Assembly (NCBI RefSeq): GCF_001665685.1
Contig: NZ_LZTB01000004.1
Span: 86,936-150,935 of the forward strand
DNA: 64,000 nucleotides
Origin: Mycobacterium sp. 852013-50091_SCH5140682
GTDB lineage: Bacteria; Actinomycetota; Actinomycetes; Mycobacteriales; Mycobacteriaceae
Direction: 5' to 3'
The notes under the pieces were generated by a model. That model saw only the letters and a program-made list of their open reading frames with translations, did not search any database and had not been told where the DNA came from. This document shows, in pieces, positions 26,227 through 33,736 of this stretch. Position 1 is the first letter of the stretch, and each line of letters starts with the position of its first letter. The translations under genes were made by a program, and so were the position numbers.

Positions 26227-26889
26227 ATGCCAGATGTCAACACCACACCTCGAGTCCTCGTCATCGACGATGCCGGCGGATGGGTGCTAGGCATCCTGGC
26301 CGAGCTGCGGCGGCACCGGATGCCCGTGCTCGTGGTGCCCGACGGATGCGACCCCTGGGACATCACCCACCGTTTTCAGCCACGGGTGATCATCCTCAGT
26401 ACATCCGCACGCGAGGGTGCGGCGTGGCGAATCTGCGACGCGGATGTCATCGAGGTGAATTCCGACAGCCCTACCGACGCGACTCTGACGGGCGCAGACA
26501 TCGTGACCCTGGCGTGGCAGCCCGACGATCTCGGCGATCCGGCGGGAGCCTCGGGGTCGGGCGGGAGACACACGTTCGGCAGGCAGGTTTTCGGACCTCT
26601 GCACATCGACACCGTCCGCCGCCACGTGTCGGTCGCCGATGTTGAAATCCGCTTGACCCGCATACAGTTCGACATTCTCGTCGCGCTGGCACGCCGGGCG
26701 GGCGAGGTCGTGTCGCGCCACGAACTCATGACCGAGGTGTGGGGCCCTCAACGAACCGGTAGCCCAGGGTTGCTCGACGTGCACATCGGAAAGCTGCGCA
26801 AGCGGTTGGGCGACAACCCGACGAGGCCCATGTTGATACTGACCGTCCGCGGACGCGGCTTCCGCCTCGCCCCCGAAGGCTGGCGCTGA
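26227..26889 (+). CDS. Orphan OmpR-like winged-helix regulator with degenerate receiver domain
   Basis: 220 residues. The C-terminal half (about 118-218) is a standard OmpR/PhoB DNA-binding domain: LTRIQFDILVALARRAGEVV, then SRHELMTEVWG and VRGRGFRL. The N-terminal half looks like a receiver (VLVIDDAGGWVLGILAEL) but where the phospho-accepting Asp belongs it reads VIILSTSAREG, so no Asp is present. No histidine kinase gene is adjacent. It probably acts without phosphorylation. Two operator-like dyads lie in its upstream region. Confidence 0.85.
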   Translation: MPDVNTTPRVLVIDDAGGWVLGILAELRRHRMPVLVVPDGCDPWDITHRFQPRVIILSTSAREGAAWRICDADVIEVNSDSPTDATLTGADIVTLAWQPDDLGDPAGASGSGGRHTFGRQVFGPLHIDTVRRHVSVADVEIRLTRIQFDILVALARRAGEVVSRHELMTEVWGPQRTGSPGLLDVHIGKLRKRLGDNPTRPMLILTVRGRGFRLAPEGWR

Positions 26890-26991
26890 GCGAACGGAAG
26901 CTCTTCGCGCACATCGAATTACGTGCTTGGAATTCGCCAGACGGGTGTTACCAATGTGAACAGAGTGCTGTACGGTACGAAAGTACTGATT

Positions 26992-27004
26992 TACTACGTA
27001 GGTA
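26992..27004. promoter_or_regulatory. TACTACGTAGGTA dyad before the NlpC/P60 gene
   Basis: Near-perfect palindrome centred on ACGT, 95 bases before the NlpC/P60 start, preceded by GTACGAAAGTAC, a second small dyad. Similar to the element at 26202; candidate BlaI operator. Confidence 0.48.
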
Positions 27005-27099
27005 CAGAGGGCATAAGCAAAGGCGCAGCAGCCACGAGGTGTGACGCCGGATTTCGATTCGATTGGGCCTCGGCTATGACAGGGAAGGAGAACGCGGTC

Positions 27100-27876
27100 A
27101 TGCCTTCCCCGCCGCATGCATCCCCGCATCGCCCCACGACGGACCCACGTTGCTGGGATCGCCGGACACTACTGCGCGCAGGATGTCTGGCCGCCGCGTC
27201 GGTCGCAGCGTGCGCCGCGTCGGTCGCAGCGTGCGCCGCGCCGCGCGCGCACGCCGAACCGAACGCGGGCCCGTGGGATCCGACGTTGCCCAATCTGCTC
27301 AGCGCGGGCGCCCCCGGCGACCCGGTGGCCATAGCCAATGCCTCGCTGCAGGCCAGCGCGCGGGCCGCACAGACGACAATGGATCTGGGTCGCTCGTTCC
27401 TCGGCAGCCTGGGCCTGATGCCAACCAACACCATGACGGCCCCCGGCGCACTGCGCGGCAATCGGGTCTACGGCAGGCAGGCGGTCGAGTACGTCATCCG
27501 GCGGGCCGGCTCTCAAATCGGCGTCCCGTACTCATGGGGAGGCGGCAGCCTGACGGGACCCAGCCGAGGAGTGGACTCCGGTGCCGACACTGTCGGGTTC
27601 GACTGCTCAGGGCTGGTGCGGTATGCGTTCGCCGGTGTAGGAGTGCTGCTACCAAGGTATTCCGGCGATCAGTACAGTGCGGGCCGCCAACTTCCGCCAT
27701 CGCAGGCCAAGCGCGGGGATCTGTTGTTCTGGGGGCCCGGTGGTGGACAGCACGAAGCGCTCTACCTCGGCGGCGGTCAGATGCTCGAGGCGCAGCAGAC
27801 CGGGGTGCCGGTCAAGGTTTCGCCCGTGCGCACCTCCGGGATGACTCCCTACGTCACGCGCGTCATCGAAACCTGA
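27100..27876 (+). CDS. NlpC/P60 peptidoglycan endopeptidase, RipB/RipD-like, Tat-type signal
   Basis: 258-residue exported hydrolase cutting peptide bonds in peptidoglycan stems. The signal region has RR (DRRTLLRAG) followed by an alanine-rich segment that contains a perfect tandem duplication of ASVAACA. The mature part ends with an NlpC/P60 domain: VPYSWGGGS, GVDSGADTVGFDCSGL with nucleophile C169, and H218 in GQHEALYLGG. The catalytic residues are kept, unlike those of RipD. ATG at 27100 with GGAAGGAG. It converges with the M56 gene. Confidence 0.9.
   Translation: MPSPPHASPHRPTTDPRCWDRRTLLRAGCLAAASVAACAASVAACAAPRAHAEPNAGPWDPTLPNLLSAGAPGDPVAIANASLQASARAAQTTMDLGRSFLGSLGLMPTNTMTAPGALRGNRVYGRQAVEYVIRRAGSQIGVPYSWGGGSLTGPSRGVDSGADTVGFDCSGLVRYAFAGVGVLLPRYSGDQYSAGRQLPPSQAKRGDLLFWGPGGGQHEALYLGGGQMLEAQQTGVPVKVSPVRTSGMTPYVTRVIET
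27193..27234. repeat. 21-bp perfect tandem duplication in the signal peptide
   Basis: Two consecutive identical 21-base units (27193-27213, 27214-27234) plus the first 6 bases of a third, encoding a repeated ASVAACA segment of the NlpC/P60 signal region. In frame, so it lengthens the hydrophobic core without breaking the gene. Confidence 0.9.
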
Positions 27877-27893
27877 CGCCTGGGCGCTGCAAG

Positions 27894-28835
27894 CTAGATG
27901 CAGGGCAACAGTCCCGCGATGTCGAGAACGACCAGGCTTGCCGGCGTGAGAAGAAACGCCGTCGCAGCAGCAGTGAGCCCAATCTGGGCACTCACGCGGC
28001 CTCCGGGCGTCGCGGGTGACAGCAGTCGCTGCGCACGGCTCAAGACGGCGACATCCGCGGCGCCGAGCGCACCGGCAGGGACCGCCGCGACCAATGCCAT
28101 CAACCCGCCGACCAACGCGCACCGGCCGTGTCGGCGAGCAGCAGCATCGTCGGCGCACATTTCCAGCAGCCGCGATACCTCGGTGACCGCCCGGTTCATC
28201 AGCCTCACTCGCGCAAACACGGTGGCCACACCCCGCAGCATCGTCATCACGGCGGGATGATGCCCCGCCACGTGCGCACGTTCGTGCGCGATCACCGCGG
28301 CGAGTTCGTGGCGGTCCAGCACAGCCACCGCCGCACTGGTGACGACGATGGTCGACGGACGACCGGCCACGCAGTACGCGGTACGTTCGGGGGCGTCGAC
28401 GACGTACACGTCCGGAACATCTGTCGGATGACCGACGAGGCGGACGGCCTGGGCGTGCGCGCGAGCACGGCCGCGCAACCGCACGACCGTGCGGCCGCCG
28501 CGCACCACCAGATAGCCGATGCCGGCCAGCACCACGCCCACGCCTGTCAGGACCCCCAGCTGCGCATACCGACCGGCGTCACCCGCGGCCCAGCGGCACA
28601 GCACTTCCACGCAGCACCGCACCAGCGAATTGTGCCGACCCCAGTGAGCGGCCACGCTGATCACGAGCAGGATCGCCGCCGCCAGCCACGCCATCAGCAC
28701 ACTGGCGACCGCGCCCACCCACGCCGCAACACCGACCCGAGGTGCGTGGCCGGCGCGCGACAGGCGGCCCAACACCGATGGGCCGAACGCCAGCACCGCA
28801 GCGCTATAAGTGACGAGGCCAGCCGCAGCGTTCAC
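27894..28835 (-). CDS. M56 family membrane metallopeptidase (BlaR1-like, no sensor domain)
   Basis: 313 residues with about four transmembrane helices and the zinc site H184-E185-R-A-H188 (IAHERAHVAGHH). In staphylococci BlaR1 uses such a protease to inactivate BlaI; here the extracytoplasmic penicillin-binding domain is missing, as in the mycobacterial M56 proteins paired with BlaI. The GTG start overlaps the blaI stop (GTGA), so the two are coupled. Confidence 0.92.
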   Translation of the reverse strand: MNAAAGLVTYSAAVLAFGPSVLGRLSRAGHAPRVGVAAWVGAVASVLMAWLAAAILLVISVAAHWGRHNSLVRCCVEVLCRWAAGDAGRYAQLGVLTGVGVVLAGIGYLVVRGGRTVVRLRGRARAHAQAVRLVGHPTDVPDVYVVDAPERTAYCVAGRPSTIVVTSAAVAVLDRHELAAVIAHERAHVAGHHPAVMTMLRGVATVFARVRLMNRAVTEVSRLLEMCADDAAARRHGRCALVGGLMALVAAVPAGALGAADVAVLSRAQRLLSPATPGGRVSAQIGLTAAATAFLLTPASLVVLDIAGLLPCI

Positions 28836-29236
28836 CGCTTTTTCGTTTCGGCGGATTTCGCGCGGCTCGTACGGCGCGCCAAGCGGCGTAACGCCTCGCG
28901 CAGCCGTTCGGATTCGGCCGGGTCGATCTGTTCGATGAAGTAATTGAGCACGAGATCCGAGCGCCCGCCACCATCGAGGGCTTGCCGCATGAGTTGCGCG
29001 GAATGTTCTTCGCGGCTCATCACCGGCCAGTACCGATAGGCGCGGCCGTCGCGTTCACGACTCAGCCAGCCCTTGCCGTGCAAGTTGTCCATCGTGGACA
29101 TCACCGTGGTGTAGGCGATCTGGCGTTCGGCAGCCAGCTCGTCGAAAATTTCACGGACCGTGACTGTTTCGGGATTGTGATTCCAAATGCGGTCCATGAC
29201 CACGGCTTCCAGTTCCCCGAAACCTCGTGTCCGCAC
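28832..29236 (-). CDS. blaI: BlaI/MecI family repressor
   Basis: 134-residue winged-helix repressor with the BlaI pattern GELEAVVMDRIWN, AYTTVMSTMDNLHGKGWLSRE and a C-terminal dimerisation helix. GTG start at 29236 with GGAGGG. It precedes the M56 protease gene. In M. tuberculosis the equivalent pair reacts to beta-lactams and cell-wall stress. The nearby envelope genes (NlpC/P60, L,D-transpeptidase) and CTACGTAG dyads suggest local targets; no such dyad is visible in its own short promoter. Confidence 0.92.
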   Translation of the reverse strand: MRTRGFGELEAVVMDRIWNHNPETVTVREIFDELAAERQIAYTTVMSTMDNLHGKGWLSRERDGRAYRYWPVMSREEHSAQLMRQALDGGGRSDLVLNYFIEQIDPAESERLREALRRLARRTSRAKSAETKKR

Positions 29237-29298
29237 GGCTTACACCCTCCGACGTCGTCGCGACCACCCTACCGCGTCGGGCGACCTCTGAGGTGATG

Positions 29299-30246
29299 TC
29301 AACCCAGCGCACTGCCCTTCTGCCATTGTTCCCACGGCACACTCCAATCGCCGTTCTGCCAGACCTGCAGGGGCTCACCGCCGGTGTTGCGTACCTCCAC
29401 CACATCACCGGGTTGCGAGAAGTCGTAGAACCAGCGGGCGTTGTCGGGGTTGAGATTCAAGCAACCGTGCGACACGTTGGTGTTGCCTTGCGCCCACACG
29501 GTGCTCTCCAGCTGGTGCAGATAAATCCCGTCGGTGCTGATCCTCGTGGGCCAGGAGATGATTTCGCGGTACCCGAGTCGGGAATTGATCGGCAGGCCGT
29601 AGGTCGAGGAGTCCATCACCACGGGGTTGGCCTTGTCCATCACCGTATAGATCCCACGCCGGGTCCAAAACGAGATGGTCTGCCCGTTGACCGTCTCGGT
29701 CCCACCCATACCCATCGAGGTCGGCATCGTGCGCACCAGTTGACCGTTGTTGAACACACTGACCTGTTTGGTGGCGTCGTCGGCGATCGCAATGTGAGCG
29801 TCACCGATGACGAAGCTCACCTGTGTGTCTTCCTGCCCGTACAGGCCGCCACCGAGGGCAGCCCCGTAGATGTTGGCTTGCACGAGGATCGCGGTGCCAG
29901 GGGCGTGGTACTGCGCGGGTCGCCAGTGTGCGCGCTGGTCGTCGAGCCAATACCAGGAACCGGTCACCGCCGGTGTGGTGGTCACCCGTAGGCGCCGCTC
30001 GGCGGCGGCCTTGTCGATGATGGGCTCATCGAACCGCGCCACGACGACGGTACCGATGCCGTAGGTCCCGCCGTCGCGCAACTCCGCACCGGACGTCGTG
30101 GTCAGCCGGACCCGTGTTTGGTTATCCGGCTGCAGGGTCGAGAACGTCGAATTGCGCTGCAGCCGAGACCCATCGGAAGCAACGGCGGTGGCGGTGATGG
30201 TATAGGTGCGTCCATAGCCCAGCGGCACTCCGGGCTTCCACACCAC
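29299..30246 (-). pseudogene. L,D-transpeptidase lacking its N-terminus
   Basis: About 315 codons of a YkuD L,D-transpeptidase that makes 3-3 peptidoglycan cross-links. Present: the end of the first Ig-like domain (GYGRTYTITATAVASDG), the second Ig-like domain, and the catalytic domain with HQLESTV and SHGCLNL (Cys codon at 29461-29463), then the C-terminal WEQWQKG. The usual family length is about 400. The signal/lipoprotein peptide and the front of Ig domain 1 are absent; upstream of 30250 the frame is arginine-rich nonsense while the HNH gene is read in another frame. A deletion that joined the two genes is the simplest reading; an assembly error is possible. Confidence 0.65.
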
Positions 30247-31076
30247 ATGAAGACATCCGCCCCGAGCCGGTTGTCGATGCGCTCCGCACTCGCGCGCAAC
30301 TGACCCAAACCCATCGCCGCGCCTTCGACGCTCACCGCGCCCGAACCTGGATGCGCGCCCACGATCAAACGCCTGCCCGCGAACACACCATCGACCACGG
30401 CATCGACTGATCGAACGCAACCTCGCTCGTTGACCCACTCAGTACAGGTGGAGGAGCGTTTGAGGTGGTTGCCGATGAAGGTGTCGTCTTGTGCGAGCGT
30501 TTCGTACAACACGCCGCGCAGATTGTTGGGATCCACTTCGAAGTGGATGTCGGACTGCTCTGAAAGATGTTCGTGCGCATCGTCTTTGCGTTCGAAGTGC
30601 GCTCGCAAAGTCGCTTGTATCGGGCGCAACTCGTCCACTGCGATCGCACCGAAAGTCCTGTCCAAGCCTAGTGACGCGAACTGCCACCGTACCCGACTGC
30701 AGAGTTCCTCTCCGAACTCCTTGGTGTCCGGTTCGGCGTAGAACCTCACCACCACTTCTTCGTCGGTGCCGGGTGCCCCGTTGTCGACGCGGGCGTACAG
30801 CCACCGGCCGATCTTGGGCATGAAGTACGGGTGAAGCATGCGCTGGGCGGGGTCTGTCGGCCACTGAGCGCGCAGGCTGCGGTTACAAAGACTGCACGCG
30901 GGCACCAGATTCCACGGTTCGATGGACAGTGCCGACATCAACGTTTTGGGGATGACGTGATCGAGACTGTCGGCGACTTGGTACCGGCAGTAGGTGCAAC
31001 GCCTACCAGGGCCAGACTGCTGCAACGACCGGTAGATCCAGTATGCCGCCGACCCTGCCGCGCGGAGATACCGCAC
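30102..31076 (-). CDS. HNH endonuclease-like protein with an abnormal C-terminus
   Basis: 324 codons. An HNH fold near the N-terminus: CTYCRYQVADSLDHVIPKT then LVPACSLCNRSLR (two CxxC zinc pairs and the DH metal centre). The middle part (to about residue 270) is acidic and plausible but unassigned. From about 30250 onward the frame runs through L,D-transpeptidase coding DNA in a different phase (proline and arginine runs), so the natural end is lost. A standalone HNH of this form may be a defence or mobile-element nuclease. GC is lower than in the flanking core genes. Confidence 0.6.
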   Translation of the reverse strand: MRYLRAAGSAAYWIYRSLQQSGPGRRCTYCRYQVADSLDHVIPKTLMSALSIEPWNLVPACSLCNRSLRAQWPTDPAQRMLHPYFMPKIGRWLYARVDNGAPGTDEEVVVRFYAEPDTKEFGEELCSRVRWQFASLGLDRTFGAIAVDELRPIQATLRAHFERKDDAHEHLSEQSDIHFEVDPNNLRGVLYETLAQDDTFIGNHLKRSSTCTEWVNERGCVRSVDAVVDGVFAGRRLIVGAHPGSGAVSVEGAAMGLGQLRASAERIDNRLGADVFMWCGSPECRWAMDAPIPSPPPPLLPMGLGCSAIRRSRPCSRITKHGSG

Positions 31077-31343
31077 GCGGTCGGCTGAGCGCTATGCGTT
31101 GTACGCGAGCTCACCAAGCAGATACGACCGCTAACCGAACATGCCAAGGTCGCTCTGGGCAGCAGTGATGAACTGCTGGCGCAGGCCGTCGGCATCGCAC
31201 TGAACTTTGTTCACCGCTTTGCGCGCGTCGGACACCTTGTCGACGTAGTTGCTTGGATCGCCGGGCCTGGTGATATCGTCAGCCAACCACTGGATTTGGT
31301 GCCGTGGTGTGGATCTCTGTCTCCACGGCTTCTGGGACACTGA

Positions 31344-31514
31344 ATGCTCCAGGGCGCACGCGTTGAGACCGTCGCCGGGCGCGAGCAGGTGTCTGGCAAA
31401 CGCGTCAGCTCTGATCTCCTCTGGGGAACGAGCGCAATTCTGGCCGCGCTCCTGTTCGTGGTAGCCGCCGTCGGATTCACAGCCTGGCGGCCGCCCCAAC
31501 CGACTACCGGCTAG
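31344..31514 (+). CDS. Possible 56-residue single-pass membrane protein
   Basis: Short ORF MLQGARVETV..., then a charged linker and one clear transmembrane helix (SAILAALLFVVAAVGFTAW) ending RPPQPTTG. A GGGAC lies a few bases before the ATG, a weak ribosome site. The clean topology argues against chance. An antisense frame across it contains an ImmA-like string but no complete domain. Confidence 0.42.
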   Translation: MLQGARVETVAGREQVSGKRVSSDLLWGTSAILAALLFVVAAVGFTAWRPPQPTTG

Positions 31515-31600
31515 CTGCAACCGCAGATTGCCAGCTAGCCGTGGCGATTTCACTAGGAACGCGGAGAATGATCGAACTGTCCAGCCAGGAAGAGGATTTC

Positions 31601-31942
31601 ATGATGAAGACCCCGATCGCATTCGCCACACCCGTGCTGGCCGTCGGCCTGGCACCGGTTGGCTCCACCGTGTCACTCGCCGCAGGATCCATATGCACCG
31701 CAGCATGGCAGAAGAACACCCGCGTCTCGGCCGGCACCGGCGTCCCGGTCGGCGACGCCAAGGCGCCTAAGCTTGTCGGCCCCAACCATCCTTCAAGAAA
31801 CCCTGATTATGTCGCAGTGCAACGGTTTCCGCCGTATTTGCCGGCCATCGAGGTCAAGTCGATGGGTGTGCCTGCTCACGGTTCGGTGATGCCTCTCTAC
31901 GCGAGGAGCGCTGGGAGGCACCACCGAACGTCAAAAGTTTGA
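31601..31942 (+). CDS. Hypothetical, possibly secreted protein
   Basis: 113 residues, starting MMKTPIAFATPVLAVGLAPVGSTVSLAAGS, which reads as a signal peptide with a cleavage site near AAG. The remainder is short and polar, with no domain. AGGAAGAGG stands before the tandem ATGs. It precedes the membrane protein at 32027 on the same strand by 84 bases and may be a partner or remnant. Confidence 0.45.
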   Translation: MMKTPIAFATPVLAVGLAPVGSTVSLAAGSICTAAWQKNTRVSAGTGVPVGDAKAPKLVGPNHPSRNPDYVAVQRFPPYLPAIEVKSMGVPAHGSVMPLYARSAGRHHRTSKV

Positions 31943-32026
31943 ACTATTCCCAACACACTGCTCATCTCGGTCGACGGCGGTGAAACAGCCGCACACCGCC
32001 CGTTTCAGCAATAGGAGACAACAGAA

Positions 32027-32713
32027 GTGGCAATCAGATCGTCTAACGCCGAGAGTGCCCCGGCGTTAGTTGCCGGCCTGCTCAAGTCCGTCCTGTCAGG
32101 TTGGAAGTTGACGTGGTTTCTCGTCCTTGCGATCACGGTCGGTTCGACCATCGCGGCGACCGCAGTAGGCGGAGTCGACGGAGCCAACCTCGGGATCCGC
32201 ATCACCGCCCGAACCTCAGCGATCCTGTTCTTACTCGCCTTCACCGCATCGTCGCTCTATCAGCTCTGGCCAACCAATGCCACTAAATGGATCCGCCGCA
32301 ACCGACGTTATCTCGGCGTCGGCTTCGCCGGATCACATTTCGTTCATGCCATATTCATCGTCACCGCAGTCGTTCTCAACGAGCAGCGATTCGAGACACA
32401 CGTCGTCGATCCCACCCCACACGGCGTCTTCGTCCTGGACTTCATTGCCTATGGCTTCATCATCGCCATGACCATCACCTCGTTTGACCGCATCGCTAAA
32501 CGCATGCAGTACGCGACGTGGAAGCGCCTCCACCTCACCGGGAGCTACGTCATCTGGTTCACGTTCTTCATCGCCTACTGGCGCCGAGGCGTCACCTACA
32601 CCGAGTTCTACGGACCATTCCTCATGATCGTCCTGGCAGCGCTGATAATCCGGTTCATCGCAAAAGCTAAGCGACGTGAGGGCAAACGCCACGCCCTCGT
32701 AGCCGAGAGCTAG
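32027..32713 (+). CDS. Ferric-reductase-like transmembrane protein
   Basis: 228 residues with about six transmembrane helices and conserved histidines (SHFVHAIFIV, WKRLHLTGSYVIW), the pattern of the ferric reductase/MsrQ-like membrane haem domain that passes electrons across the membrane. No FAD/NAD domain is attached. GTG start at 32027 with AGGAG nine bases before. Partner protein not evident; an MsrP-like molybdoenzyme gene is not in the window. Confidence 0.72.
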   Translation: MAIRSSNAESAPALVAGLLKSVLSGWKLTWFLVLAITVGSTIAATAVGGVDGANLGIRITARTSAILFLLAFTASSLYQLWPTNATKWIRRNRRYLGVGFAGSHFVHAIFIVTAVVLNEQRFETHVVDPTPHGVFVLDFIAYGFIIAMTITSFDRIAKRMQYATWKRLHLTGSYVIWFTFFIAYWRRGVTYTEFYGPFLMIVLAALIIRFIAKAKRREGKRHALVAES

Positions 32714-33010
32714 CCGTGAATCCTTCGCCACCATCATGCTGTGCGCAGCCCACACCTCGCGGGAAGCACTGCACCGGGATCAGAGCCTCTCAGGTACCCG
32801 CCATCTGCCGCTCTGGTGTGGACGGGCAAAGCGCAACACCCGAGCGGCGCTGCTGATAGCTCCGCCGATCAATGGACGGGACAGCTCCACCTACCACCCA
32901 GCAGCCCGCAAACCAGAGGCCGCCCGCGTGAAGACGGTGACAAGCACTCCACCAGAGGTGTGCGACATACCGTCATGAACTTTTTTCGTACCCATCGGTA
33001 TAGAAGGAGT
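32714..33010. other. Non-coding stretch before the SDR-BVMO operon
   Basis: 297 bases without a convincing gene. The last 40 bases are AT-rich (AACTTTTTTCG) and include TACC-N4-GGTA and TATAGA at 32999-33004, which could be a -10 box seven bases before the ATG at 33011, overlapping the ribosome site. Confidence 0.45.
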
Positions 33011-33736
33011 ATGGATATGGATAACACGAACGAGCGGGTTGCTTTGGTTACAGGAGCCAACGGCGGAATCGGAAGAGCGGTTGTGGCGCGACTGCGGCGC
33101 GATGGATTGAAGGTCGTTACATCCGACATCGAGGGGGACGTCGACCTAAAGCTCGACATCACAAGCGATCCCCTGCCATCGGAGGTTTTCGATCGAATCG
33201 ACGTGTGCGTCAGCAACGCTGGCATCGTCGATATCTGGGGATCGGCTCACCGCGTCTCTACTGAGGCGTGGAATCAAGACATCGCAGTCAATCTCACGGG
33301 GGCGTTTCGAGTGATTCAAGCGTGCCTTCCCGGTATGAGGCGGCGTGGTTTCGGACGCATCGTCGCGGTCTCCAGCCTCGCCGGCGTTACTGGCATGGCC
33401 GGCAAAGTCGCCTACGCCGCGTCGAAGGCAGGGATCCAGGGAGCAGTGAAGACCATTGCCATTGAAAATGTCGAATTTGGCATCACGGCGAACTGCATCC
33501 AGCCGGGCTTTGTCGAAACACCCAAGGTCCTGTCCCTCCCGGCGCCTACTCGTGAGGGCTTACTTGAGGCAATTCCCATGCACCGCTTCGGTCAGCCCCA
33601 AGAGATAGCCGATCTCATCGCCTTCCTGGCTTCTGATTCCAGCGGTTACATCACCGGTCAGGCACTCGCGATCGACGGAGGCCTCGGCCTGCACACAGTC
33701 GGAATCGCGGCCGCGCGCAGGGATGCCCAGCGCTGA
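33011..33736 (+). CDS. Short-chain dehydrogenase/reductase
   Basis: 241-residue SDR with TGANGGIG at about residue 16, NAG, the catalytic Ser in SSLAGVTG and YAASK, and PGFVETPK. ATG at 33011 with AGAAGGAG; the frame is open for 90 codons upstream but without family similarity. Its stop overlaps the next ATG (TGATG), so it forms an operon with the Baeyer-Villiger monooxygenase: the pair would oxidise an alcohol to a ketone and then insert oxygen to give an ester or lactone. Confidence 0.9.
   Translation: MDMDNTNERVALVTGANGGIGRAVVARLRRDGLKVVTSDIEGDVDLKLDITSDPLPSEVFDRIDVCVSNAGIVDIWGSAHRVSTEAWNQDIAVNLTGAFRVIQACLPGMRRRGFGRIVAVSSLAGVTGMAGKVAYAASKAGIQGAVKTIAIENVEFGITANCIQPGFVETPKVLSLPAPTREGLLEAIPMHRFGQPQEIADLIAFLASDSSGYITGQALAIDGGLGLHTVGIAAARRDAQR

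Noticed and set aside
31131..31553. Minus-strand frame with RSPEEIRADAFARHLL, like the end of an ImmA/IrrE metallopeptidase.
   Set aside because: No HExxH centre, no ribosome site, and the string stands alone in unlike sequence; at most a remnant. A plus-strand membrane ORF fits the same DNA better.
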